From assembly GCF_018736145.1 (NCBI RefSeq), contig NZ_CP059997.1:6943501-7007500 (forward strand): 64,000 nt of DNA, written 5' to 3'. This stretch comes from Amycolatopsis sp. CA-230715. GTDB taxonomy: Bacteria > Actinomycetota > Actinomycetes > Mycobacteriales > Pseudonocardiaceae. This document shows positions 1-7,170 of this stretch, piece by piece. The translations under genes and the position numbers were made by a program. Under the pieces are notes generated by a model, which saw nothing but the letters and a program-made list of their open reading frames with translations, was not told the DNA's origin and ran no database searches. How positions within the stretch are numbered: position 1 is the first letter of the stretch; every line of letters starts with the position of its first letter.

Positions 1-1097
1 ACCGGCAGGTTCCGCCCGGTGAAGTCGTACTGCGCGGATTCGCGGTAGGTCACCGAGGTGTTGACGCGTTCGGCCGCGAGCAGCTTGTTCAGCTCGGGCG
101 AGGGCAGGCCGTCGACGCTGAACGTGACGATGCCGCAGCGCCGCTCGCCGAGGTCGTGCACGGTGACCGCGTCGATCTCGCGCAGCCGCGTCCGCAGCGC
201 TTCGCCGAGCGCGGCGACTCGCGTCTCGATGCGGCGCAAGCCGAGCCCGAGCGCGTAGTCGACGGCGGCGCCGAGCCCGAGAACCGTTGCCGTGGACCGT
301 TCCCACGCCTCGAACCGCCGAGCCGATTCCACCACTTCGTAGCGGTCCGGCGCGGTCCAGACCGCCGAGTGCAGGTCGAGCATCGCGGGCTCCAGCCGTG
401 CCCGCAGCGACGGCCGCGCGTACAGGAACCCGGTGCCGCGCGGGCCCCGCAGGTACTTCCGGCCCGCCGCGGTCAGCGCGTCGCAGCGCAGCCGCTCGAC
501 GTCGAGATCGAGCTGGCCAGCCGACTGGCAGGCGTCCAGCAGGTACGGGATCCCGGCCGAGGAGGCCACCTCGCCGACCGCTTCGGCGGGGTTCACCAGC
601 CCGCCCTGCGTCGGCACGTGCGAGATCGAGATCAGCTTGACGCTGCCATCGATGCGGCGCTTGAGGTCTTCCACGTCGAGCTGGCCGTGCTCGTCGTCGT
701 CGACGACCTCGACGATCGCGCCGGTCCGCTCGGCGACCTGCAGGTAGGCGATCGCGTTGCTGGCGTACTCGGAGCGGCAGGTGAGAATGCGGTCCCCGGC
801 GCCGAACTCGATGGCGTAGAAGATCGCCTGCCACGACCTCGTGGCGCTGTCGGTCAGCGCGATGTCCTCCGGCGCGGCGTTGAGCATTCTGGCGAGCGAA
901 CCGTAGACGGCTTCGACCCGCTCGCTCGCGGCGGCGGTGGCTTCGTAGCCACCACGGCGTTCCTCGGCGCGCAGGTGCTCGATCACGGTTTCGGTGACCT
1001 GCCTCGGCGGCAGCGAAGCACCGGCGTTGTTGAAGTGGCGGATCTCCTGGCATCCGGGGGTGTCCTGGCGCACGCGCTGGATCTCGGCACTGTCCAT
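1..1097 (-). CDS. class V aminotransferase family protein (3' end outside window)
   Basis: PLP-dependent fold-type I enzyme of the class V aminotransferase / cysteine desulfurase / isopenicillin-N epimerase group. About 365 residues are visible from an ATG at 1097; the reading frame stays open to base 1, so the C-terminus is missing. The PLP-binding aspartate lies in DACQSAGQ (about residue 188) and the Schiff-base lysine in GRKYLRGPRGTGF (about residue 214). The N-terminus has the HFNNAGASLP segment common in this group. The exact reaction cannot be told from sequence. It diverges from a GntR regulator across only 37 bases that hold a strong inverted repeat, so the regulator probably controls it. 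No clear Shine-Dalgarno sequence precedes the start, so the mRNA may be leaderless. Confidence 0.88.
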   Translation of the reverse strand, partial: MDSAEIQRVRQDTPGCQEIRHFNNAGASLPPRQVTETVIEHLRAEERRGGYEATAAASERVEAVYGSLARMLNAAPEDIALTDSATRSWQAIFYAIEFGAGDRILTCRSEYASNAIAYLQVAERTGAIVEVVDDDEHGQLDVEDLKRRIDGSVKLISISHVPTQGGLVNPAEAVGEVASSAGIPYLLDACQSAGQLDLDVERLRCDALTAAGRKYLRGPRGTGFLYARPSLRARLEPAMLDLHSAVWTAPDRYEVVESARRFEAWERSTATVLGLGAAVDYALGLGLRRIETRVAALGEALRTRLREIDAVTVHDLGERRCGIVTFSVDGLPSPELNKLLAAERVNTSVTYRESAQYDFTGRNLP

Positions 1098-1103
1098 GAA
1101 ATC

Positions 1104-1131
1104 TGCATACAGTACTGATCAACTGTATGCA
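1104..1131. promoter_or_regulatory. inverted-repeat operator between aminotransferase and GntR gene
   Basis: Perfect 10-base arms, TGCATACAGT (1104-1113) and ACTGTATGCA (1122-1131), separated by 8 bases. The arms fill almost the whole divergent gap. TGCATACA/TGTATGCA half-sites resemble those of FCD-type GntR regulators such as the VanR subgroup (family knowledge). Binding by the adjacent GntR protein is inferred. Confidence 0.7.
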
Positions 1132-1134
1132 ATT

Positions 1135-1761
1135 ATGATCCCCGTGACAGCCAAAGCCCCGTTGCGACGGGACATCGCGGACGAGGTCACCGCGCGCGTC
1201 CTCGACGGCAGGCTCGGTCCGGGCTCGCGGGTCAACGAAGTGCGCCTCGCCGCCGAGCTGGGGGTGAGCCGGACGCCGCTGCGGGAGGCGCTCGTCGCAC
1301 TCGCGGACCGCGCGTTGCTGATCTCCGCGCCGGGTCGCGGTTTCCTGGTGCCGGAGCTGGACAGGGCCGAGGCGCACCGCCTTTACCAGTTGATCGCCGA
1401 GCTCGAGGCGCTCGCCGTACGCTGGACGACGCTGCCCGAACTGGCCGCGCTGACCGACGCGCTCGACGAATGCGCCGACGCGATGGCGGGCGATGACCCG
1501 TCCACTGTGGACGAACGATGGCACGCGCTGCTGCTCTCGCGGTGCGCGAACCCGCATCTGGTGCGGCTCGTCGAGCAGACGAAACCGCTCATCAAGCGGT
1601 ACGAGATCGCCTACTTCCGCTCCGTGGCGGGCACCAGCCGCAGCATCGAGGAGCACCGCGCGATCGCCGCCGCGTTGCGTGCGGGCGACCTTTCCGCGGC
1701 GACGGATCTGCTGGTGCGCAACTGGGTGCGCACCGCCGAGCACGAGGAGGGCGCTCGATGA
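1135..1761 (+). CDS. GntR family transcriptional regulator (FCD type)
   Basis: DNA-binding repressor, about 208 residues. The N-terminal winged helix covers roughly residues 10-75, with the recognition region AAELGVSRTPLREALVAL typical of GntR proteins. An all-helical FCD-like ligand domain follows. The start could be ATG 1135 or GTG 1144; neither has a convincing ribosome-binding site. The stop overlaps the start of the metallophosphoesterase gene (ATGA, 1758-1761), so the two are co-translated. The perfect inverted repeat just upstream suggests that it represses itself and the divergent aminotransferase. The ligand is unknown. Confidence 0.88.
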   Translation: MIPVTAKAPLRRDIADEVTARVLDGRLGPGSRVNEVRLAAELGVSRTPLREALVALADRALLISAPGRGFLVPELDRAEAHRLYQLIAELEALAVRWTTLPELAALTDALDECADAMAGDDPSTVDERWHALLLSRCANPHLVRLVEQTKPLIKRYEIAYFRSVAGTSRSIEEHRAIAAALRAGDLSAATDLLVRNWVRTAEHEEGAR

Positions 1762-2516
1762 TCTTCATCGCGCACATCAGCGACCTGCACCTGGACGGCG
1801 GCGAACGCAGCGCCGCCCGCGCGGAGAAGGTACTCGCGGCGATCGACGCGTTCCGCACGCCGCCGGACGTGGTGCTGGCCACCGGGGATCTCGCCGACCA
1901 CGGGGAAGTCGCGGAGTACGACCAGTTCGCGAAGCTGTTCGAGGGCAGGGGCCCGGTGCTGCACTGCCCAGGCAACCACGACGAGCGGCGGGCCTACCGG
2001 CAGGTGCTGCTCGGCGAGGAGCCGAGCGCCGGGCCGATCAACCGGGTGCACCGGATCCCCGGCGCCACGTTCCTCCTGTGCGATTCGTCGATTCCCGGGC
2101 GCGGCGCCGGTTTCCTCGACGACGAGACGATTAGCTGGCTCGACACCGCACTCGGCGAGGTGCCCGGCGGCGAGCCCGCGTTCGTGTGCTTCCACCACCC
2201 GCCGGTGACGATGCACAACCCGGTCGTCGACGTGCTGCGCCAGACCGGCGAGGAGCGACTCGAAGCGGTACTGGCCGGGCATTCCGTGGCGGCGCTGTTC
2301 TGCGGGCACACGCACACCGCCGCGGCGACCACCTTCGCCGGGATCCCGCTGCACATCGCACCGGGCGTGGTGTCGACGCTGCTGATGCCGTGGGAGGAGA
2401 ACGGCACCCGCGAATGGGCCGACGGCGGGCCGGTGGACCTCGACGGCCCGCCGTCGCTGGCGTTCCACGTCTACGACGAGGGCCGCCTGATCACGCACTA
2501 CCGCGTGGTGTCCTGA
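1758..2516 (+). CDS. calcineurin-like metallophosphoesterase (CpdA-like)
   Basis: 252-residue cytoplasmic phosphoesterase with the full set of di-metal motifs in order: SDLHLD near residue 8, ATGDLADHG, PGNHDE, CFHHPPV and CGHTHTA. The size and motif set match the class III cyclic-nucleotide phosphodiesterase / CpdA-like group, but the substrate is not determined by sequence. It starts at ATG 1758, overlapping the stop of the GntR gene, which puts it under that regulator. Its last 19 bases overlap the 3' end of the convergent aspartase gene, so the two messages share antisense ends. Confidence 0.88.
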   Translation: MIFIAHISDLHLDGGERSAARAEKVLAAIDAFRTPPDVVLATGDLADHGEVAEYDQFAKLFEGRGPVLHCPGNHDERRAYRQVLLGEEPSAGPINRVHRIPGATFLLCDSSIPGRGAGFLDDETISWLDTALGEVPGGEPAFVCFHHPPVTMHNPVVDVLRQTGEERLEAVLAGHSVAALFCGHTHTAAATTFAGIPLHIAPGVVSTLLMPWEENGTREWADGGPVDLDGPPSLAFHVYDEGRLITHYRVVS

Positions 2517-3904
2517 CCGATACTGGCCAGCACCTCGGGTTTGAGCAGGCGCGCGAGTTCTTCGGCAGGCAGCAGGCCGCGTTCGATGACCAACTCGGCG
2601 ACGCCGCGGCCGGTGGCGAGCGCCTCCTTGGCGATCTCGGTCGCCGCGGTGTACCCGATCGCCGGGTTCAGCGCGGTGACCAGCCCGATCGAATGCTCCA
2701 CAAAGGACCGGGTGACCTCCGCGTTCGCGGTGATCCCGGTGACGCACCGCCGGGCGAGCACGGTGCACGCGGCCTTCAGGTGCGTCATGCTCTCGGACAG
2801 CGAGTGCAGGATGATCGGTTCGAACGCGTTGAGCTGCAACTGGCCCGCTTCGGCCGCCATGGTGATGGTGACGTCGTTGCCGATCACCTCGAACGCGACC
2901 TGGTTGACCACCTCGGGGATCACCGGGTTGATCTTGCCGGGCATGATGCTCGACCCGGCCTGCACCGGCGGCAGGTTGATCTCGTTGAGCCCCGCCCTCG
3001 GCCCCGACGAAAGCAGCCGCAAATCGTTGCAGGACTTGGAGATCTTCACCGCGATCCGCTTGAGCACCCCGGACAGGTGCACGAACGCGCCGCAGTCCTG
3101 GGTGGCCTCGATCAGGTCCGACGCGGTGACGAGCGGCAGCCCGGTGATCGCCGCCAGGTGCCGCCGCGCGGCCTCGGCGTACCCGGGCGGCGCGTTGAGA
3201 CCGGTGCCGATCGCGGTCGCCCCGAGGTTGATCTCGTGCAGCAGCGCCGCGGCCTCGGCCAGCCGGGCCCTGTCCTCGTCGAGCATCACCGCGTAGGTGC
3301 CGAACTCCTGGCCGAGCGTCATCGGCACCGCGTCCTGGAGCTGGGTGCGGCCCATCTTCAGCACGTCGTGGAACTCGACCGCCTTGGTCGCGAACGCCTT
3401 CTGCAGCTCTTCCATCGCCTCGGACAGCTCGCGCGCGGCGATGATCGTCGCGACGTTCACCGCGGTCGGGTAGGCGTCGTTCGTGGACTGGCTGCGGTTG
3501 ACGTGTTCGTTCGGGTGCAGGTGCGCGTAGTCGCCCTTCGCGTACCCGAGCAGTTCGAGCCCGCGGTTCGCGATCACCTCGTTCGCGTTCATGTTCGTCG
3601 AGGTGCCCGCTCCGCCTTGGATGACGTCGACCACGAACTCGTCGTGCAGCTTCCCGTCGCGGATCTCCTGGCACGCTTCGGCGATCACCCGCACCCGCTC
3701 GTCGTCGAGCAGGCCGAGTTCGCCGTTCGCGCGCGCGGCGGCTTCCTTGACCGCGGCGAGCGCCTCGAGCAGGTGCGGGTACGCCGAGATCGCGGTGCCG
3801 GTGATCGGGAAGTTCTCCAGGGCCCTTGCCGTCTGCGCGCCCCAGTAGGCTTCGGACGGCACTTCCTTGTCGCCGAGCAGGTCGTGCTCGATGCGATGGC
3901 TCAC
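2498..3904 (-). CDS. aspA: aspartate ammonia-lyase (aspartase)
   Basis: 468-residue member of the fumarase/aspartase superfamily; converts L-aspartate to fumarate and ammonia. The class II signature GSSIMPGKINP is present, and the segments TSTNMNANEVIANRG and NRSQSTNDAYPTA follow aspartase rather than fumarase spelling. Starts at GTG 3904, whose bases overlap the stop codon of the asparaginase gene (GTGA). Last gene of the operon regulator - permease - asparaginase - aspartase, which gives a complete route from imported asparagine to fumarate. A fumarase assignment is less likely given this context. Confidence 0.93.
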   Translation of the reverse strand: MSHRIEHDLLGDKEVPSEAYWGAQTARALENFPITGTAISAYPHLLEALAAVKEAAARANGELGLLDDERVRVIAEACQEIRDGKLHDEFVVDVIQGGAGTSTNMNANEVIANRGLELLGYAKGDYAHLHPNEHVNRSQSTNDAYPTAVNVATIIAARELSEAMEELQKAFATKAVEFHDVLKMGRTQLQDAVPMTLGQEFGTYAVMLDEDRARLAEAAALLHEINLGATAIGTGLNAPPGYAEAARRHLAAITGLPLVTASDLIEATQDCGAFVHLSGVLKRIAVKISKSCNDLRLLSSGPRAGLNEINLPPVQAGSSIMPGKINPVIPEVVNQVAFEVIGNDVTITMAAEAGQLQLNAFEPIILHSLSESMTHLKAACTVLARRCVTGITANAEVTRSFVEHSIGLVTALNPAIGYTAATEIAKEALATGRGVAELVIERGLLPAEELARLLKPEVLASIGQDTTR

Positions 3905-4827
3905 GAATTCCCCTTCAGCCGGCCCACCACGCGCGCGTTCGCGTCGGCGAGTGGAGGTACGTCCACACCGGACAGTTCCAGCGCGGCGAGCAGTACCGGC
4001 AGGCGCGCCCGGTCGGAACCGTCCGCGATCTTGATACCGATCGCGGTCCCGTCGGGCATCGCCGCCACTTGGACGGCCTCGAAACCGTCCTTGGCGATCA
4101 GCCCCGGGACGGCGCGCATCAGCGCGGTGACGTCGCGCCTGGTCCCGGCGATCATCTCCGGGTGCTTCCGGATCCCTTGCGCGACAAGGCGTTCCGGCCC
4201 GTCTCCGGTGGCGACGCGGCCGATCGCGGTGGTGAGCCCGCACAGGGACACCGAGAACAGCGGAGCGCCGCACCCGTCCGTGGCCACCTTCGCCACCGTC
4301 TCGCCGCTCAACGCCTCCACGGTGCGCCGGATTTCTCGCTGCAGCGGGTGTTCCGGGTCGAGATAGTCCTCGAGCGGCCAGCCGTGCGCACGCGACACGG
4401 CCAGCATCGCGGCGTGCTTGCCGGAGCAGTTGTGCCCGATCCGGCTGGGTTTCCGGCCCGCGGCCACCCACGCGTCCCGCTCGACGGGGTCGAACGGGAA
4501 GTCCTCCGGGGTGCGAAGGTCCACTTCGGACAGCCCGGCGCCGTCGAGGATCCGGCGTACGCCGTCGAGGTGGATCTCTTCACTGGAATGGCTTGCCGAG
4601 GCCAGCGCCATCAGATCGGGGTCGAGGTCGAGCCTGAGCCCGGACATCGCGGTGGCCTGCACCGGTTTCATGGCCGAGCGGGGGTAGCACGGGACGCCGG
4701 GATCGCCGGCTTCGAAAAGGACGGAACCGTCCGGCCGGAGCACCACCACGGATCCGAAGTGGACGCTCTCGGTCATGCCCTCGCGCAGGATGTGCACGAG
4801 CGGCTCGTGTGCGGGGGCAGCGGTCAT
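3901..4827 (-). CDS. L-asparaginase, asparaginase II (Rhizobium etli-like) family
   Basis: 308 residues; hydrolyses L-asparagine to aspartate and ammonia. It belongs to the asparaginase_II family (PF06089-type), unrelated in fold to the E. coli AnsA/AnsB enzymes. Conserved family segments are visible: YPRSAMKPVQA near residue 45, HNCSGKHAAML near residue 130, and TDGCGAP near residue 185. There is no signal peptide, so it acts in the cytoplasm on imported asparagine. ATG 4827 overlaps the permease stop codon and its own stop overlaps the aspartase start, so translation of all three is coupled. Confidence 0.92.
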   Translation of the reverse strand: MTAAPAHEPLVHILREGMTESVHFGSVVVLRPDGSVLFEAGDPGVPCYPRSAMKPVQATAMSGLRLDLDPDLMALASASHSSEEIHLDGVRRILDGAGLSEVDLRTPEDFPFDPVERDAWVAAGRKPSRIGHNCSGKHAAMLAVSRAHGWPLEDYLDPEHPLQREIRRTVEALSGETVAKVATDGCGAPLFSVSLCGLTTAIGRVATGDGPERLVAQGIRKHPEMIAGTRRDVTALMRAVPGLIAKDGFEAVQVAAMPDGTAIGIKIADGSDRARLPVLLAALELSGVDVPPLADANARVVGRLKGNS

Positions 4828-6269
4828 TCCTTCTCTCCCAGCTCGGCGAGCGCCTTGCCGGTGTCCACCCGCTTGCGGACGACGAACCAGCCGAGCACGA
4901 GCGCCAGCGCGATCAGGGGCAGCGCGAGCACCGTGTAGCGGCCGTTGGGCACGTCGAACCACATCAGCACCACGACGGTGGCGAGGAAGGCCAGCGTGAC
5001 GATCTCGGTCACCGGGGAGCCCGGCAGCCGGAAGCTCGGCCGGTTCAGCTCACCGGCCTTCGCCTTCCGGACGAACAGCAGATGGCACAGGATGATGATG
5101 GCCCAAGTGGCGAGGATGCCGATCGCGGCGAAGTTCAGCACGATCTCGAACGCGTCCTTCGGCACCAGGTAGTTCAGCCCGACACCGAGCACGCAGACCG
5201 ACGCGGTGAGCAGGATCCCGCCGTAGGGCACCTGGTTGCGGTTCATCACGCCGGTGAACTTCGGCGCCGAGCCCGCCACGGACATCGAGCGCAGGATCCG
5301 GCCGGTGGAGTACAGGCCCGAGTTCAGGCTCGACATGGCCGCGGTGAGCACGACCAGGTTCATGATGTCGCCTGCCGCGGGCACGCCGAGGTGCGAAAGC
5401 ACGGTGACGAACGGGCTTTCCTTCTTCGAGTAGGCGTCCCACGGCATCAGCATCGCCAGCAGCACGACCGAGCCGACGTAGAAGACCCCGATCCGCCACA
5501 TGATCGAGTTGATCGCCTTCGGCATGATCTTCTCGGGGTTTTCCGTCTCGCCCGCGGCGACGCCGACCAGCTCGACCGAGGCGTAGGCGAACACGACGCC
5601 CTGCACGATCAGCACCATCGGCAGCACACCGGCGGGGAAGAAGCCGCCGTGGTCGGCGATGAGCTGCGGGCCGCCCGCGACGCCGTCGATCGGGTGCTGG
5701 GTCACCAGCAGCACGATCCCGATCACCATGAACACCACCAGCGCGGCGACCTTGATGATGGCGAACCAGAACTCCATCTCGCCGAACAGCTTCACCGAGA
5801 CCAGGTTCAGCGTCAGCACGATGGCCAGCGCGATGAGCGCGAGCACCCATTGCGGGATCGGCGTGAAGAAGCTCCAGAAGTGCGCGTACAGCGCGATCGC
5901 GGTGATGTCCGCGATCCCGGTGGTGGACCAGTTCAGGAAGTGCATCCAGCCAGCGACGTAGGCGCCCTTCTCACCCATGAACTCGCGGGCGTAGGAGACG
6001 AACGCGCCGGAAGAGGGTCGGTGCAGGATCAGCTCGCCGAGCGCGCGCACCACGAAGAACGCGAACATGCCGCACACCGCGTACACGATCGCGAGCGCGG
6101 GGCCCGCCTGCGCGAGCCTGCCGCCCGCGCCGAGGAACAGGCCGGTGCCGATCGCCCCGCCGATGGCGATCATGTTGATGTGGCGCGCTTTCAGGGATTT
6201 GCTGTACCCGGCGTCGCCCGCGTCGGCCGGGGCGGCCTGCTGCTCGGCGCTGAGCGTTTGGTCGGTCAA
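4824..6269 (-). CDS. ansP: L-asparagine permease, APC family
   Basis: 481-residue cytoplasmic-membrane permease with about 12 hydrophobic segments. The N-terminal signature IGGAIGTGLFLGAGGRL and the following RALGELILHRPSSGAFVS resemble AnsP-type amino-acid/proton symporters of actinobacteria. Asparagine specificity is supported by the downstream asparaginase and aspartase genes, which overlap it. The frame begins at TTG 6269, an unusual start, 4 bases after the stop of the upstream regulator gene; no better ATG/GTG exists before the first membrane segment, so the TTG is accepted with some doubt. Confidence 0.92.
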   Translation of the reverse strand: MTDQTLSAEQQAAPADAGDAGYSKSLKARHINMIAIGGAIGTGLFLGAGGRLAQAGPALAIVYAVCGMFAFFVVRALGELILHRPSSGAFVSYAREFMGEKGAYVAGWMHFLNWSTTGIADITAIALYAHFWSFFTPIPQWVLALIALAIVLTLNLVSVKLFGEMEFWFAIIKVAALVVFMVIGIVLLVTQHPIDGVAGGPQLIADHGGFFPAGVLPMVLIVQGVVFAYASVELVGVAAGETENPEKIMPKAINSIMWRIGVFYVGSVVLLAMLMPWDAYSKKESPFVTVLSHLGVPAAGDIMNLVVLTAAMSSLNSGLYSTGRILRSMSVAGSAPKFTGVMNRNQVPYGGILLTASVCVLGVGLNYLVPKDAFEIVLNFAAIGILATWAIIILCHLLFVRKAKAGELNRPSFRLPGSPVTEIVTLAFLATVVVLMWFDVPNGRYTVLALPLIALALVLGWFVVRKRVDTGKALAELGEKE

Positions 6270-6273
6270 GGTG

Positions 6274-6990
6274 CTACTCGTTCCTGTCCTGGGTGGCGGT
6301 TTTGGAGACGATCTTGGTCAGGGCGTTTTCGACGTGGTCGAGATGGGCGGCCATCGCTTCGACGGCGTCGGTCTGGGAGCCCGTCGCGATCGCGGTCACG
6401 ATCGTCCGGTGCTCCACATTGGACTGGGCGCGGCGGTCGCCGAGCTGGTTCAGGAACGCCGACTGCCTGGCGAGCGCGTCCCTGATCTCCTCGATCACCT
6501 TGCCGAACACGGGATTCCCCGATGCCTGGGCGATGGTGATGTGGAAGAGCGAGTCGAGCGCGACCCACGCCGTGTTGTCGCGCTCGACCTCCATCCGCGC
6601 GAGCAGGTGCTCCAGCAGGTCGAGGTGCTCGCTGCCGCGCCGCAGCGCCGCGTAGCCCGCCACGGGGATTTCCACGTGGCGGCGCACCTCGAACAAGTCG
6701 CGGGCGGAGTAGGGCCCGAACCGCGGGTTCTGGGCGGGGCCAGCCGCGGTGACGAAGGTGCCCTTCCCGGTGCGGGACTCGGTGAACCCGAGCGCCTGCA
6801 GCCCGCGCAGGGCCTCCCGGATCACCGAGCGGCTCACCTCGAACTCCTTGCCGAGGGCGGCCTCCGACGGCAGCTTCTCGCCCACCTCGTATTCTCCACG
6901 CTCAATGGCGCCGCGGAGATGGGCGAGCACGGCTTGCATCGCGCTCACCCGCCGGGGAGGTCCGGCTGTCTGGCTGTCAGACAGGTTCAT
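6274..6990 (-). CDS. FadR-type GntR regulator of the asparagine operon
   Basis: About 238 residues from ATG 6990. Winged-helix segment with KLPSEAALGKEFEVSRSVIREALRGLQALG, then an FCD ligand-binding domain with the spaced D/H metal-binding positions usual in this family. It is the first gene of the Asn operon, 4 bases before the permease, so it probably both senses an operon metabolite and represses its own transcription. Start choice is uncertain: ATG 7011, ATG 6990, GTG 6948 and ATG 6939 are in frame, and a palindrome of the FadR operator type at 6974-6984 would lie in the promoter if one of the later starts is used. Confidence 0.88.
   Translation of the reverse strand: MNLSDSQTAGPPRRVSAMQAVLAHLRGAIERGEYEVGEKLPSEAALGKEFEVSRSVIREALRGLQALGFTESRTGKGTFVTAAGPAQNPRFGPYSARDLFEVRRHVEIPVAGYAALRRGSEHLDLLEHLLARMEVERDNTAWVALDSLFHITIAQASGNPVFGKVIEEIRDALARQSAFLNQLGDRRAQSNVEHRTIVTAIATGSQTDAVEAMAAHLDHVENALTKIVSKTATQDRNE
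6974..6984. promoter_or_regulatory. candidate FadR-type operator at start of Asn-operon regulator
   Basis: CTGTCAGACAG is a perfect palindrome with one central base and carries the GT-N3-AC core of FadR-class GntR operators (family knowledge). A second CTGTCTG lies at 6966-6972. It overlaps the first codons if translation starts at 6990. Autoregulation is inferred. Confidence 0.45.
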
Positions 6991-7141
6991 GGCGGGAATG
7001 GTGATCGGCACCGCCGCACCTTGTCAAGAGTTCACCACCCGGCACTGGCGAACGGCCAGGACGGGGCTGACAAACGGGACAGAACCCGGCTCGCGTGTTG
7101 CCCCCGCGAATCGGGTGTCGGTAGCGTCACGGTCAGTGCTT

Positions 7142-7155
7142 TGACAACGTTGTCA
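7142..7155. promoter_or_regulatory. LacI-type operator over the GH92 ribosome-binding site
   Basis: TGACAACGTTGTCA is a perfect 14-base palindrome with the central CG step typical of LacI-family operators. It ends 15 bases before the GH92 start and abuts the GGAGG ribosome-binding site at 7159-7163, so a bound repressor would block transcription start or early elongation. No LacI-type gene is in the window. Confidence 0.65.
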
Positions 7156-7170
7156 CATGGAGGACGCCGC

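Noticed and set aside
2186..4366. 726-codon open frame on the plus strand over aspartase and asparaginase
   Set aside because: Antisense shadow of two well-supported genes; no ribosome-binding site and a low-complexity product.
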